Source: JAKFYM01 sp964416595
GTDB taxonomy: Bacteria > Bdellovibrionota > UBA1018 > CAIPTA01
Direction: 5' to 3'
Assembly: GCA_964416595.1 (NCBI GenBank)
Contig: CAYQES010000012.1
Location: 1-64,000, forward strand
DNA length: 64,000 nt
In this document: positions 24,862 through 34,464 of the stretch, piece after piece
Numbering within the stretch: the first letter of the stretch is position 1
Layout of the letters: the number at the start of each line of letters is the position of its first letter
Translations under genes and position numbers: made by a program
Notes under the pieces: model-generated
What the model was told of the DNA's origin: nothing
The model's database searches: none
The model's input: the letters and a program-made list of their open reading frames with translations, nothing else

Positions 24862-25826
24862 CGATCCACCTTCCGCAGCATCCAGAGCCCTAACAGAAAT
24901 CCACTTACCACCCAGCCGAGCTCCCCTAGCCGAAACACTAAAGAGGCAGAAACAGAAACATCTTGGCCCTTGCCCAGCACGGATTCTGTCATAAAAGTTA
25001 AAGTGTATTCTCTTGTTCCGAGTTGGTAGGGCACAAAAAAGAAAACGTTATCGGCGATGCCCCGGCCCACGTCGATTGCTATAGATTCGATCAAAGAGAG
25101 CGGATTGCCGAGGGCCGAGAAGATCACATAGAAAATGGCGCCTTCCGAAAGTCTTGCACAACCGGCAAAACCCACGGAGGCTAGATACCGGAAGGGATGG
25201 TTGCGGGTGTATTTGCGTAATTGATGGGATGTCCAACGCCACCAATGGCGCAAGGGGCGAAGCTTTCTTTTTTTCGTGGGGCCCAACCGCCCTGTTTTTT
25301 GGAACATCCAGAACACCAAGAGGCCATTCACCGTTAAACAAAGGGCCGCAGCTATAAGCACCACATGGAGAATGGTTCCGGAAATTGGCACGAAAAGGGG
25401 CATCAATAAAGCGCCGAAACCAAAGGCCCAAGAGGTGCCCATGGTTTGTGCCAAATTAAAAAGCATCATGCTGCGCACGGCGGCCCGGGTGGAGAGCCGA
25501 TCTTTTAAGAGTAACACCCGGGTGGGTTCACCTAAACTTTTCGCGACTGGACCAATATTGTTCCAAGCCATCGCCACGAGTGAGACAGAAAAAAGGTAAC
25601 TAAAGGAAATTTTCTTTTCCGCTACCAGCATCCACCAGGCGAGGTTGAGGAGTGCAAAGGGGATGAGAAAACTTAAAAAAATTGGCACAAAGCTTGGGCC
25701 TAAGCTGCCGATATCGTCAATCGCGCGCTGGTAGCCAAAATCTTTCAAGATGGAATGCAGGCCATAGGCACCCAACAGGGCGACCAAAATTTTTAGCCAG
25801 CGCATGGCAAGAGGGGAAAGCTTCAT
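24858..25826 (-). CDS. Lysylphosphatidylglycerol synthase transmembrane-region (flippase-like) protein
   Basis: A 322-residue integral membrane protein with about eight hydrophobic segments and charged loops, e.g. AWNNIGPVAKSLGEPTRVLLLKDRL, which is the diagnostic N..GP...G...R...L pattern of the LPG_synthase_TM (UPF0104) family. Members without the C-terminal aminoacyl-transferase domain, as here, are considered lipid flippase-like. The ATG at 25826 with AAAAGG upstream is preferred to a TTG at 25847. Its 3' end overlaps the convergent trmB-like stop by 4 bases. Confidence 0.75.
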   Translation of the reverse strand: MKLSPLAMRWLKILVALLGAYGLHSILKDFGYQRAIDDIGSLGPSFVPIFLSFLIPFALLNLAWWMLVAEKKISFSYLFSVSLVAMAWNNIGPVAKSLGEPTRVLLLKDRLSTRAAVRSMMLFNLAQTMGTSWAFGFGALLMPLFVPISGTILHVVLIAAALCLTVNGLLVFWMFQKTGRLGPTKKRKLRPLRHWWRWTSHQLRKYTRNHPFRYLASVGFAGCARLSEGAIFYVIFSALGNPLSLIESIAIDVGRGIADNVFFFVPYQLGTREYTLTFMTESVLGKGQDVSVSASLVFRLGELGWVVSGFLLGLWMLRKVDR

Positions 25827-25871
25827 GGGCCTTTTAGTGTAAGGCAAAAAGGCTATTAGCTCCAGGGAGCT

Positions 25872-26945
25872 TTAAGCGATCGTTACTTCTTTACAGAGAT
25901 AAACATCTTGGATTGCTTGCAGAAGTTTCACGCCATCCGCTAAGGGTTTTTGGAACGCTTTCCTACCGGAAATCAAGCCCATGCCGCCGGCCCGTTTGTT
26001 GATCACCGCCGTGGCGATCGCTTCTTCCATATCATTGGCGCCGCTTGCGCCACCGGAATTGATGAGACCAATCCGGCCCATATAACCATTTGCCACTTGG
26101 TAGCGGGTGAGATCGATGGGGTGGGGGCTAGCAAGTTGGGTGTACATTTTTTCGTCCAACTTTCCGTAAGAGCTCTTGCCCATATTGAGGGCCTTGTAGC
26201 CGCCATTTACGGTGGGGAGTTTTTGTTTCAAGATATCTGCTTCAATCGTGGCGCCTAAATGATTGGCTTGGCCCGTCAGATCAGCTGCGGTGTGGTAGTC
26301 CACACCATCCACTTTGAAAGAGTTGTTGCGCAAGTAGCACCACAGAATCGTGGCCATGCCCATTTCGTGGGCTTGTTGAAAGGCTGTAGAAATTTCTGTG
26401 ATCTGACGGGTGGAATTATCGGAGCCAAAATAAATAGTGGCGCCAATCGCCACGGCGCCTAGATCCCGAGCCTGTTTCACTTGCCCGAAGAGTACTTGGT
26501 CAAATTTATTGGGGAGAGTGAGCAATTCATTGTGATTAAGCTTCACAATAAAAGGTATTTTATGGGCGTATTTACGGGAAACAATGCCGAGATTTCCGAG
26601 GGTGGTGGCCACCGCATTGCAACCGCCTTCGATAGCGAGTTTCACGATATTTTCTGGGTCAAAATAGGCGGGGTTCGCGGCAAAGGAAGCGCCCGCAGAA
26701 TGTTCGATGCCTTGATCTACGGGTAAAATCGAAAGGTAACCAGTTTGACTTAAGCGACCATGCTGGTACATGGCTTGGAGGGAGCGGAGCACGGATGGGC
26801 TACGATCCGAATCTCGAAAGATACGATCTATCCAATCAGCAGAGGGCAGGTGCAGTTTGTCTTTGCTGATTTTTGGGGAGTTGAAACCCAAAAGATTTTC
26901 CGCGTCTTGGCCAAGTGTTTCCTGGATTTTGCCGTAGCTGAGCAT
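25872..26945 (-). CDS. fbaB: Class I fructose-bisphosphate aldolase (FbaB/DhnA type)
   Basis: It splits fructose 1,6-bisphosphate into two triose phosphates, or runs in reverse for gluconeogenesis, through a Schiff-base lysine. The 357-residue product has GYLSILPVDQGIEHSAGASF, VKLNHNELLT, ATIYFGSD and the C-terminal phosphate-binding LINSGGASG with AGGMGLISGRKAFQ, all typical of the archaeal/bacterial class I type. The ATG at 26945 has GAAGGAGAG upstream. It is the third gene of a leftward set with the NIF3-like and desaturase genes. Confidence 0.93.
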   Translation of the reverse strand: MLSYGKIQETLGQDAENLLGFNSPKISKDKLHLPSADWIDRIFRDSDRSPSVLRSLQAMYQHGRLSQTGYLSILPVDQGIEHSAGASFAANPAYFDPENIVKLAIEGGCNAVATTLGNLGIVSRKYAHKIPFIVKLNHNELLTLPNKFDQVLFGQVKQARDLGAVAIGATIYFGSDNSTRQITEISTAFQQAHEMGMATILWCYLRNNSFKVDGVDYHTAADLTGQANHLGATIEADILKQKLPTVNGGYKALNMGKSSYGKLDEKMYTQLASPHPIDLTRYQVANGYMGRIGLINSGGASGANDMEEAIATAVINKRAGGMGLISGRKAFQKPLADGVKLLQAIQDVYLCKEVTIA

Positions 26946-27030
26946 GATCTCTCCTTCTCTGGTAGTCATTATGGCCTACCACGGAAGAGAAAAATCGAAA
27001 AGAAACTAAGGGCAAGAAGCGGTGGGTCAG

Positions 27031-27342
27031 TTAGAGAAAAAGGGTTTCGGTCACAGTGAAAGCCGGAGTTTCATAGGGGTGGGCTTTTTTTAACGCGTTC
27101 ACCACAGCTTCGAGATTTTTTTTCTCCAGCACGAGTTCCACTTTCCATTCTATCACTTTTTCCAGTTCCCCCTTTTTGCCTAAATAAGGATCACTGTTTT
27201 CCAGGGGCCGGAATTGCCCTTCGCCTTTGGTTTGCCAACAGCAGGAATCATAATTACCGACTCGGCCCGCGCCCGCTTGGAATAGAGCGGTTTTTACTTC
27301 TTCTAGATGGGATTCAGGGATGTAGACCACGAGGGATAACAT
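27031..27342 (-). CDS. NIF3-associated (YqfO C-terminal domain) small protein
   Basis: A 103-residue protein equal to the stand-alone middle domain of NIF3/YqfO proteins: LVVYIPESHLEEVKTALFQAGAGRVGNYDSCCWQTKGEG and a C-terminal AHPYETPAF motif. The fold is CutA-like and trimeric in known relatives; the function is unclear. It begins 2 bases after the desaturase stop, so the two are co-transcribed. Confidence 0.85.
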   Translation of the reverse strand: MLSLVVYIPESHLEEVKTALFQAGAGRVGNYDSCCWQTKGEGQFRPLENSDPYLGKKGELEKVIEWKVELVLEKKNLEAVVNALKKAHPYETPAFTVTETLFL

Positions 27343-27344
27343 TT

Positions 27345-28415
27345 TTAGGCTTGCACAGATTCAGAGTCGTTTTCTACTAGCATGGTTCCGGACTGGGTGT
27401 TTTTCCAGTGGGTTACGAAGGCACTCCACAAACTCGGCTCCACCGTGAGATGATAAAAAGAATCGGCCGGCAATTTTTCCCGTAGGCGCCGGTGGCCCAT
27501 GCCCAGGTTATGGTAGGGGATCGTGGGAAAAAGATGGTGAAGCGCGTGGTAGCGTAAACCTACGGGTGCCACGAGCTCGGCGATCACTAGATTGCCTTCT
27601 AAATTCACAGAATCCAGCAATTGATCTTGGAAGGAAATTTCCTGGCCAAGGCGATTGCGGTAGCGGTGGGCCACTACTGTTCGTAAAGAGTTCACAAAAA
27701 ACATACACACCATCGCTAAATAGAGATGGCACAAAGTTCCTAAACCCAACGTTCCTGTAGCAAAAAGAAAGGCAAAAGTGAGCACGTAGAGAAAGCACAA
27801 AAACTCCAGTACATACCAATTGCGCAAATCTACGCCGCCGGGAATCCGCCGGGCTGTATCAAAACGAATGGCTAGGGCCGAAGTTTTGCGCATTACTTGG
27901 CGCCGAAGCCAAGGATGCAGGAGCGAGAGCGGCCCCAAAACGCCAAAACGGAAAACCAGCAGTGGCGGTAAAATGGCCGACTGAAAAAGATAAGCCACGG
28001 TTTTCCAGAATGGGCTCGCGCCTAAAGGTAAATATTCTCCGTCTTGCTCCGTGGAATAAGAATTCTTTTTATGGTGTTCACTATGCACACCCCGGTACAT
28101 GAAAGAAGGAAAAAGCGTGGGCACACCCACGAGAATATTCCACACTATAGAAAATCCTGGCAAACTTTTGCGTTCTTGGTGGGTGAGCTCGTGAATAAAG
28201 AGCGTTGCGCGGTAGAGGGCAAACACGGAAACCACAAAACAAAATATTTGCGCAAGGGAGAAAAAGGGTAAAAATTCCGTGAGCACGAAGGCGCCGTAGC
28301 CTACAGCGCAGCTAAAAAGAAAGTCTGTCCAATACACCCAAGGGTTTGGCTGAAAACAATCTTCCAGGAGCTTTTTTAGATCCGTGAGTTGTAGGCTTTG
28401 CCCTTTGTTTCCCAT
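27345..28415 (-). CDS. Membrane fatty acid desaturase
   Basis: A 356-residue integral membrane di-iron enzyme. The three histidine boxes are HELTHQE (about residue 73), HSEHHKKN (about 110) and HALHHLFP (about 289), lying between hydrophobic segments that span the membrane in pairs. Family members insert double bonds into acyl chains to tune membrane fluidity; the position of the bond cannot be read from the sequence. AAGAGG precedes the ATG. The start is 58 bases from the divergent cysS start, so promoters overlap there. Confidence 0.9.
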   Translation of the reverse strand: MGNKGQSLQLTDLKKLLEDCFQPNPWVYWTDFLFSCAVGYGAFVLTEFLPFFSLAQIFCFVVSVFALYRATLFIHELTHQERKSLPGFSIVWNILVGVPTLFPSFMYRGVHSEHHKKNSYSTEQDGEYLPLGASPFWKTVAYLFQSAILPPLLVFRFGVLGPLSLLHPWLRRQVMRKTSALAIRFDTARRIPGGVDLRNWYVLEFLCFLYVLTFAFLFATGTLGLGTLCHLYLAMVCMFFVNSLRTVVAHRYRNRLGQEISFQDQLLDSVNLEGNLVIAELVAPVGLRYHALHHLFPTIPYHNLGMGHRRLREKLPADSFYHLTVEPSLWSAFVTHWKNTQSGTMLVENDSESVQA

Positions 28416-28473
28416 CCTCTTCTTTCTAACATAGCCTATGCTTTTGGGCTAGCGATCTGGTAGGATGAGGGCC

Positions 28474-29868
28474 ATGGCAAAAGACGTTTTCCTTTTCAAT
28501 ACACGCACGAGAAAAAAGGAAAAATTCCAACCGCTTAAGAGCGGCGAGGTGAGCCTCTACTGCTGTGGTCCAACGGTGTACCATTATGCCCATATTGGCA
28601 ACTTAAGAGCCTATGTTTTTGAGGATATTTTGGTGCGGGCTTTGCGGCGCGCTGGATACAAAGTGAACCATGTGATGAATATTACCGACGTGGGCCATTT
28701 AGTCTCAGATGGTGATGATGGTGAAGATAAAATGGAAGTGGGCGCCCGCCGCACGGGGAAAAGCATTTGGGAAATCGCCGATTATTATTCCCAAGTTTTT
28801 TTCTCAGATCTTGCCAAGCTCAACGTGAATAAACCCAATATTATTCCTAAGGCCACGGATCATATCCCGGAAATGATCGCCCTGGTGGAGCGCTTAGAAA
28901 AAAAAGGTATGGTGTACCGCACAGACGACGGCATGTATTTCGACACCACCAAATTCCCCAGCTACGGAGATTTTGCGAAACTTGATGTGGAAAACTTGGA
29001 AGCGGGCAAACGCGTGGCTTTGGGAGAAAAACATTCGCCCACGGATTTTGCGCTCTGGAAGTTTTCTAAGGCCGAAGAACAGCGGCAAATGGAATGGGAT
29101 TCCCCCTGGGGTAGGGGTTTTCCCGGTTGGCATATTGAGTGCTCGGCCATGGCCATGAAATATTTAGGCGAAACTTTCGATCTCCATTGCGGGGGCATCG
29201 ATCATATTCCTGTGCATCACACCAATGAGATTGCCCAAAGCGAGGGAGCCACGGGCCAGCGCTTTGTGAACTATTGGATGCACGGAGCGTTTCTCCAGGA
29301 AGATTCCGGGAAAATGAGTAAATCCAAGGGGGATTTTCTCACCCTTTCCGTGCTGGAGCGGGATGGTTTTGATCCCATGGAGTACCGCTTTTTATTGCTC
29401 CAGGCCCACTACCGTTCTTCCTTGAAATTTTCCTATGAAAACTTAAAAGCCGCCCAGAGCGGCTATCGCAGCATTGTGGAGCGTTTACGGGAATGGAAGG
29501 ATGTGGCGGCCGTGGATAGCGCAGCCGTGCAAAGCCGGCGGGAAGTTTTTGATAAATGGCTGTTCGATGATTTAAATATGCCCGAAGCCATAGCGGTGTT
29601 GTTTTCCGTTTTGAAGGATACGGCTTTAAGCCCCGGGGAGAAAAAGCGCCTGGTTTTGGATTTTGACGAAGTGCTGGGTTTGCGTTTGGAAGAAGCGAGC
29701 CTGCGGGTGGAGGCTGTTCCCGAGGCGGCAAGTGCTCTTGTATCCGCCCGAGATGAGGCCCGTAGGCAAAAAAATTGGGCCGAAAGCGATCGCATACGGG
29801 ACGACTTGCAAAAATTAGGGTACAAGGTGGAAGATTCGCCGAAAGGCACGAAGATCTCTAAATTGTAG
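28474..29868 (+). CDS. cysS: Cysteinyl-tRNA synthetase
   Basis: It charges tRNA-Cys. The 464-residue product has the class I HIGH motif as HIGN (residues 40-43) in CGPTVYHYAHIGNLRAY, zinc ligands including the Cys of LYCCGP and HIECSAM, and the KMSKS loop in SGKMSKSKGDF near residue 285. The C-terminal part (REVFDKWLFDDLNMP, then DEARRQKNWAESDRIRDDL) is the normal DALR-like and tail domain. An ATG at 28465 is an alternative start adding three residues. Confidence 0.97.
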   Translation: MAKDVFLFNTRTRKKEKFQPLKSGEVSLYCCGPTVYHYAHIGNLRAYVFEDILVRALRRAGYKVNHVMNITDVGHLVSDGDDGEDKMEVGARRTGKSIWEIADYYSQVFFSDLAKLNVNKPNIIPKATDHIPEMIALVERLEKKGMVYRTDDGMYFDTTKFPSYGDFAKLDVENLEAGKRVALGEKHSPTDFALWKFSKAEEQRQMEWDSPWGRGFPGWHIECSAMAMKYLGETFDLHCGGIDHIPVHHTNEIAQSEGATGQRFVNYWMHGAFLQEDSGKMSKSKGDFLTLSVLERDGFDPMEYRFLLLQAHYRSSLKFSYENLKAAQSGYRSIVERLREWKDVAAVDSAAVQSRREVFDKWLFDDLNMPEAIAVLFSVLKDTALSPGEKKRLVLDFDEVLGLRLEEASLRVEAVPEAASALVSARDEARRQKNWAESDRIRDDLQKLGYKVEDSPKGTKISKL

Positions 29869-29887
29869 AGGATTGAGGTTTTAAAGA

Positions 29888-30931
29888 ATGCACAAGCCCG
29901 AAGCTCATTTTCGCCAGCGCTTGTTGGAGAAATTATATTCCCCCCAATACCGCTTTGTTACGGTGGAAGTAGGCATGCCCCAAGGGCATAAGAGCCAAAA
30001 GGTGCGGGAGGGCTGCTTTCATTTGGGCCAAAAGGGCTGCGATGCCCTGAACCTTGCGGATAATCCCAACGCCAACGTGAAAATGCATCCCTTGGCTTTC
30101 CAATCCCGCTTGCTGCAAGCGGGCCCCGCTTTCATGGATACGATCTATCATATCACCTGCCGGGATAAGAATTTGATCGCCTTGCAAACAGAAATCCTCG
30201 GCGCGGCTGCTCTCAATATCGCGGCCATTTTAGCCGTTACGGGGGATGCGGTGAAAAAAGGGCCAGAGCCCGCCAAGAGCGTGTTCGAAGGCAATTCCCT
30301 AAAGCTGTTGGAAATCATCCAGGCTATGCGTAAGGGCAAACTCATGAGTGGCGAAGATTTGGATCAGCCCGTGGATATGCTCGTGGGCGTGGCTTACAAT
30401 CCGAACGCTGCCAATATTGAAAATGAAACTGAGAAGCTCTTGCGGAAAATCGAAGCGGGCGCGGATTTTGCGGAAACCCAGCCCGTGCATTCCAAAGATG
30501 CCTTCAATCGCTGTGTGGATGCGTTAGCTAAATACAATATTCCCCAGGAGCGCTTCCCCGTGATTTTCGGTTTGATGCCCGTGATGAGCCGCCGGAATGG
30601 GGAGTTTTTGAATAAATATTTTTCTGGGATCCAGGTGCCTGAATCTACCATGAAAGAATTTGACGGCGTGGAATCCAAAGAAGACCGGGAAAAAATCGCC
30701 TATGAGCAGAGCCTAGAGCTCGCCATGCATTTTTCTAAAGACGGCACCAACAACTACTACGTCATTTGCCCGTTCTCGAAATTTGGTCTTGTGGGTAAGA
30801 TCGTGGAGTACGTAAAATTTGGTTACAGCCATGTGGCCTTTCAGGACCAATTGTTTTTGAAACAGGATATGTCACGCCAGGTAGAGACTCCCGCCCGGGT
30901 GCAGGCTGTGCTGGAAGCGAAAAAGGGCTAG
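29888..30931 (+). CDS. metF: Methylenetetrahydrofolate reductase family protein
   Basis: The likely reaction is reduction of 5,10-methylene-THF to 5-methyl-THF with FAD, providing methyl groups for methionine. The 347-residue product has a TIM-barrel pattern: FVTVEVGMPQGH, DALNLADNPNANVKM, IYHITCRDKN followed by LGAAALN, ILAVTGDAVKKG, and AGADFAETQPVHSKDAF. It is longer than E. coli MetF (296) and diverged at the catalytic Glu position (VEVG in place of the usual FEF), so it may be one of the extended MetF-like forms. It follows cysS by 19 bases. Confidence 0.82.
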   Translation: MHKPEAHFRQRLLEKLYSPQYRFVTVEVGMPQGHKSQKVREGCFHLGQKGCDALNLADNPNANVKMHPLAFQSRLLQAGPAFMDTIYHITCRDKNLIALQTEILGAAALNIAAILAVTGDAVKKGPEPAKSVFEGNSLKLLEIIQAMRKGKLMSGEDLDQPVDMLVGVAYNPNAANIENETEKLLRKIEAGADFAETQPVHSKDAFNRCVDALAKYNIPQERFPVIFGLMPVMSRRNGEFLNKYFSGIQVPESTMKEFDGVESKEDREKIAYEQSLELAMHFSKDGTNNYYVICPFSKFGLVGKIVEYVKFGYSHVAFQDQLFLKQDMSRQVETPARVQAVLEAKKG

Positions 30932-31025
30932 TTGCCGCCTCGCGCAATCGGTTTCACTCTCCCCAAAAACCTCACTCTTTGTTATCGTTAGTAAGCACAC
31001 ATAATAGATTTCAAAGGGGTTTTTC

Positions 31026-31700
31026 ATGAGAGGCGCATACCTCTGCTCGTCCATCGGAAAAAAACAGATGATGGCTATCACGGGGCTGGCGTGGTGCGGC
31101 TTCGTGCTGGGCCATATGCTAGGCAACTTACTTTATTTAGTGGGGCCCGATGCCTTCAATGCTTACGGCCACGGGATCACTAGCAATAAACCCATTTATT
31201 ACACTATTGAAGCAGGGCTCCTCCTCACCTTCGTGGGGCATGTGGTGTTTGCGATTTTGGTGGTGCTGGAAAACAGAAAAGCCCGGCCCGTAGGTTATGC
31301 GGTGAGCCCTCAGCGAGGCGAAAAAACCGCGGCAAGTTTTGCTTCTCGTACCATGAAGTATTCAGGGTTTTTGGTGCTCGTGTTTTTGGTTTTGCACTTG
31401 ATCACTTTTAAGTACGGCCCGTATTACGCGTACTCTTTGGAGGGCAAAGAAATTCGGGATCTCCACCAATTGATGACCGAAGTGTTTGCTCAGAGCGGGT
31501 ATGTGCTTTGGTACGTGGTGTGTTTGTTGATGCTGGCGTTCCATCTCACCCACGCTCTCTGGAGCTCGTTGCAAACTTTGGGTCTCATTCCTCCCGGAAA
31601 AGAGCCGGGCTTGCGTAAACTTAGCGTGGCTTTTGGTTGGTTTGTGGCCATTGGTTTCGTGGTGAATCCTCTCTACATTTATTTTCGAGGTGGTCTATGA
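31026..31700 (+). CDS. sdhC: Succinate dehydrogenase cytochrome b558 subunit
   Basis: A 224-residue single-subunit anchor with five hydrophobic segments, as in the diheme b558 type found in Bacillus, Wolinella and deltaproteobacteria. It starts with SSIGKKQMMAITGLAWCGFVLGHMLGNL, contains histidines suited to heme ligation (GHMLGNL, VGHVVF, LHLITF, FHLTHALWSS), and passes electrons from SdhB to quinone. AAAGGGG precedes the ATG. Its stop overlaps the sdhA start as ATGA. Confidence 0.93.
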   Translation: MRGAYLCSSIGKKQMMAITGLAWCGFVLGHMLGNLLYLVGPDAFNAYGHGITSNKPIYYTIEAGLLLTFVGHVVFAILVVLENRKARPVGYAVSPQRGEKTAASFASRTMKYSGFLVLVFLVLHLITFKYGPYYAYSLEGKEIRDLHQLMTEVFAQSGYVLWYVVCLLMLAFHLTHALWSSLQTLGLIPPGKEPGLRKLSVAFGWFVAIGFVVNPLYIYFRGGL

Positions 31701-33613
31701 GCTTCAATTTAGATTCTAAGTGCCCAACCGGACCCATCGAAGACCGCTGGAAGAAACATAAGTTCGACGTAAAACTCGTGAACCCGGCCAACAAACGAAA
31801 ATTTTCCGTGATCGTGGTGGGAACGGGTTTGGCTGGTGCGGGCGCTGCCGCTTCCCTTTCGGAGTTGGGTTACAAAGTGAAAGCCTTTTGCATCCACGAT
31901 TCTCCCCGGCGCGCGCACTCGATCGCCGCCCAGGGTGGCGTGAATGCCGCCAAGAACTACCAAAGCGATAACGACTCTGTGTACCGCTTGTTCTACGACA
32001 CAGTAAAAGGCGGAGATTTTAGGGCCCGGGAATCCAATGTGTATCGCCTGGCAGAAGTTTCCAACCAGATCATCGATCATAGCGTAGCCCTCGGTGTGCC
32101 CTTTGCCCGGGAATATGGCGGCACCCTCGCGAACCGTTCATTCGGCGGCGCCCAGGTTTCTCGTACATTTTATGCTCGCGGGCAAACAGGCCAACAACTT
32201 TTGTTGGGTGCCTATTCGGCCATGATGAAACAAGTGGATTCAGGCGGCGTGGAACTTTATGCGCGCCGGGAAATGCTCGATCTCGTGGTGATCGATGGCA
32301 AAGCCCGTGGCATCATCGCGAGGAACTTGATTACTGGGGAGTTGGAGAGCCATGCGGCGGACGCCGTGATCCTCGCCACTGGCGGTTACGGCCACATTTA
32401 TTATCTTTCCACGAACGCCATGAACTCCAACGCCACTGCCGCTTGGCGCTGCTATAAACGGGGCGCAGGTTTCGGCAATCCCTGTTTTACGCAAATCCAT
32501 CCTACTTGCATTCCCGTTTCGGGAACGCACCAATCAAAACTCACTTTGATGAGCGAGAGCTTGCGGAATGATGGTCGAGTGTGGGTGCCCAAAGCCAAGG
32601 GCGATAATCGCTCTCCGGAACAAATTCCGGACGCAGAAAGAGATTATTATTTAGAGCGCATCTATCCATCTTTTGGAAACTTGGCTCCTCGGGATGTTTC
32701 TTCCCGCCAGGCCAAATACGCTTGCGACGAAGGCCGGGGCGTGGGTTCTTCCAAGCTTGCCGTTTACCTCGATTTCCGGGATGTGATCCAAAGAGATGGC
32801 GAAGACAAAGTAAAAGAAAAGTACGGCAACCTTTTCCAGATGTACGAAAAAATCACGGGAGAGAATCCTTACAAAACTCCCATGCGGATTTACCCCGCCG
32901 TGCACTACACCATGGGTGGTTTGTGGGTGGATTACAATCTCATGAGCACGATCCCCGGATTGCACGTTTTGGGAGAGGCCAATTTCTCCGATCACGGTGC
33001 GAATCGCTTGGGTGCTTCCGCTTTGATGCAAGGTTTGGCGGATGGATATTTTGTGATACCCGCCACTTTGGGCGGCTATTTCGCCGGTAATAAACTAGAA
33101 AAAGTGACCACCGATCACGAAGCTTTTCGCGCGGCTCGTGCCCAACAAGAAAGTTCGATCCAAAAATTGTTAGCGTCCAAAGGCAATAAATCCGCCATGG
33201 AATACCACCGGGATCTTGGCAAAATCATGTGGGATAAATGCGGCATGAGTCGGGATGAAGCGGGCTTAAAAGAAGCCATCGGCCAAATCCAAAAACTTCG
33301 GGAAGAGTATAAACAAAATCTCCGGGTTCCGGGTGACGCCAAAGATCTAAACCAAGAGCTCGAAAATGCGGGCCGGGTGGCTGATTATATGGAACTCGGC
33401 GAGCTCATGTGCCTCGATGCATTGGAGCGCAAAGAAAGCTGCGGCGGCCACTTCCGAGAAGAATTCCAAACGGACGGTGAATGCAAACGGGACGACGAAA
33501 ACTTCGCCCACGTGGCCGCCTGGGAATATACAGGCGAAGGCAAAAAACCCAATCGCCACAAAGAAGAATTGAAGTTTGAATATGTGAAGCTAGCGGTGAG
33601 GAGCTACAAATAG
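31697..33613 (+). CDS. sdhA: Succinate dehydrogenase / fumarate reductase flavoprotein subunit
   Basis: A 638-residue FAD subunit that oxidises succinate. The FAD-binding motif VVGTGLAGAGAAASLSELG is followed by the His-containing covalent-flavin region HSIAAQGGVNAAKNYQ. Later come the active-site RIYPAVHYTMGGLWVDY and the NRLGASALMQGL stretch. The length and these motifs match the B-type (Wolinella/Bacillus) SdhA. The start at 31697 overlaps the sdhC stop by 4 bases. Confidence 0.96.
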   Translation: MSFNLDSKCPTGPIEDRWKKHKFDVKLVNPANKRKFSVIVVGTGLAGAGAAASLSELGYKVKAFCIHDSPRRAHSIAAQGGVNAAKNYQSDNDSVYRLFYDTVKGGDFRARESNVYRLAEVSNQIIDHSVALGVPFAREYGGTLANRSFGGAQVSRTFYARGQTGQQLLLGAYSAMMKQVDSGGVELYARREMLDLVVIDGKARGIIARNLITGELESHAADAVILATGGYGHIYYLSTNAMNSNATAAWRCYKRGAGFGNPCFTQIHPTCIPVSGTHQSKLTLMSESLRNDGRVWVPKAKGDNRSPEQIPDAERDYYLERIYPSFGNLAPRDVSSRQAKYACDEGRGVGSSKLAVYLDFRDVIQRDGEDKVKEKYGNLFQMYEKITGENPYKTPMRIYPAVHYTMGGLWVDYNLMSTIPGLHVLGEANFSDHGANRLGASALMQGLADGYFVIPATLGGYFAGNKLEKVTTDHEAFRAARAQQESSIQKLLASKGNKSAMEYHRDLGKIMWDKCGMSRDEAGLKEAIGQIQKLREEYKQNLRVPGDAKDLNQELENAGRVADYMELGELMCLDALERKESCGGHFREEFQTDGECKRDDENFAHVAAWEYTGEGKKPNRHKEELKFEYVKLAVRSYK

Positions 33614-33614
33614 C

Positions 33615-34400
33615 ATGGAAAAATCAATGAAGATTAAGCTAAAAATTTGGCGGCAAAAAAATTGCCATGCTCCTGGAAAATTCGAGCGCTACGAACTCGA
33701 TCATGTGCTGGGGGATATGAGTTTTCTTGAGATGCTCGATGAGCTTAATATCAAGCTTGTAAAAGAAGGCAAAGAGCCCGTGGCTTTTGAAAGTGATTGC
33801 CGGGAAGGCATCTGCGGCTCCTGCAATATCGTGATCGATGGTCAACCCCACGGCCCCGAGAGGGGCACTACTTCTTGCCAGCTTTTTATGCGTAGCTATA
33901 AAGATGGCGATGAAATCGTGGTGGAGCCTTTTCGGGCCAAAGCTTTTCCTTTGATTAAGGATTTAGTGGTGGATCGTTCGGCCTTTGATCGTATCCAAGC
34001 GGCTGGTGGATATAATTCCGTGCGCATTGGTAATGCCGTGGATGCCAATGCCATCCTTGTGAAAAAAGAAAATGCGGATCGCGCCTTCGACGCGGCCACC
34101 TGCATCGGCTGCGGCGCCTGCGTGGCCGTATGTAAAAACGCTTCGGCCATGCTCTTTGTTTCTGCCAAGGTTTCTCACCTCGGGCTTTTGCCCCAAGGCC
34201 AGCCTGAGCGGGAAGAGCGGGTTTTGAAAATGGTCACGCAAATGGATGCGGAAGGTTTCGGCAATTGCTCCAACACTCGGGCCTGCGAATCCACTTGCCC
34301 GAAAGAAATTAAAATTGAAAACATCCGCTGGATGAATAGCGAGTTTGCGAGAGCAAAGATGCTCGAGCGGGAAAAACGAGCTACGGGCGGTGGGGATTAG
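33615..34400 (+). CDS. sdhB: Succinate dehydrogenase iron-sulfur subunit
   Basis: A 261-residue protein that carries electrons between the flavin and heme. The [2Fe-2S] cysteines lie in DCREGICGSC (62, 67, 70) and TTSC (88); the [4Fe-4S] ligands are CIGCGACVAVC and the [3Fe-4S] and remaining ligands are in GNCSNTRACESTCPKEI. The ATG directly follows the sdhA stop; a second ATG four codons on is an alternative. A rho-independent terminator follows the gene, closing the sdhCAB operon. Confidence 0.96.
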   Translation: MEKSMKIKLKIWRQKNCHAPGKFERYELDHVLGDMSFLEMLDELNIKLVKEGKEPVAFESDCREGICGSCNIVIDGQPHGPERGTTSCQLFMRSYKDGDEIVVEPFRAKAFPLIKDLVVDRSAFDRIQAAGGYNSVRIGNAVDANAILVKKENADRAFDAATCIGCGACVAVCKNASAMLFVSAKVSHLGLLPQGQPEREERVLKMVTQMDAEGFGNCSNTRACESTCPKEIKIENIRWMNSEFARAKMLEREKRATGGGD

Positions 34401-34413
34401 TGTTGAAAAAAAA

Positions 34414-34452
34414 GCGATGGTATCTCGCATGAGCCACCATCGCCTTTTTCTT
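34414..34452 (+). terminator. Terminator of the sdhCAB operon
   Basis: GCGATGGT (34414-34421) pairs with ACCATCGC (34436-34443) around a 14-base loop; a T-rich tail (CTTTTTCTT) follows and an A run precedes, so it may work in both directions. Confidence 0.8.
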
Positions 34453-34464
34453 AAGAAAACTACC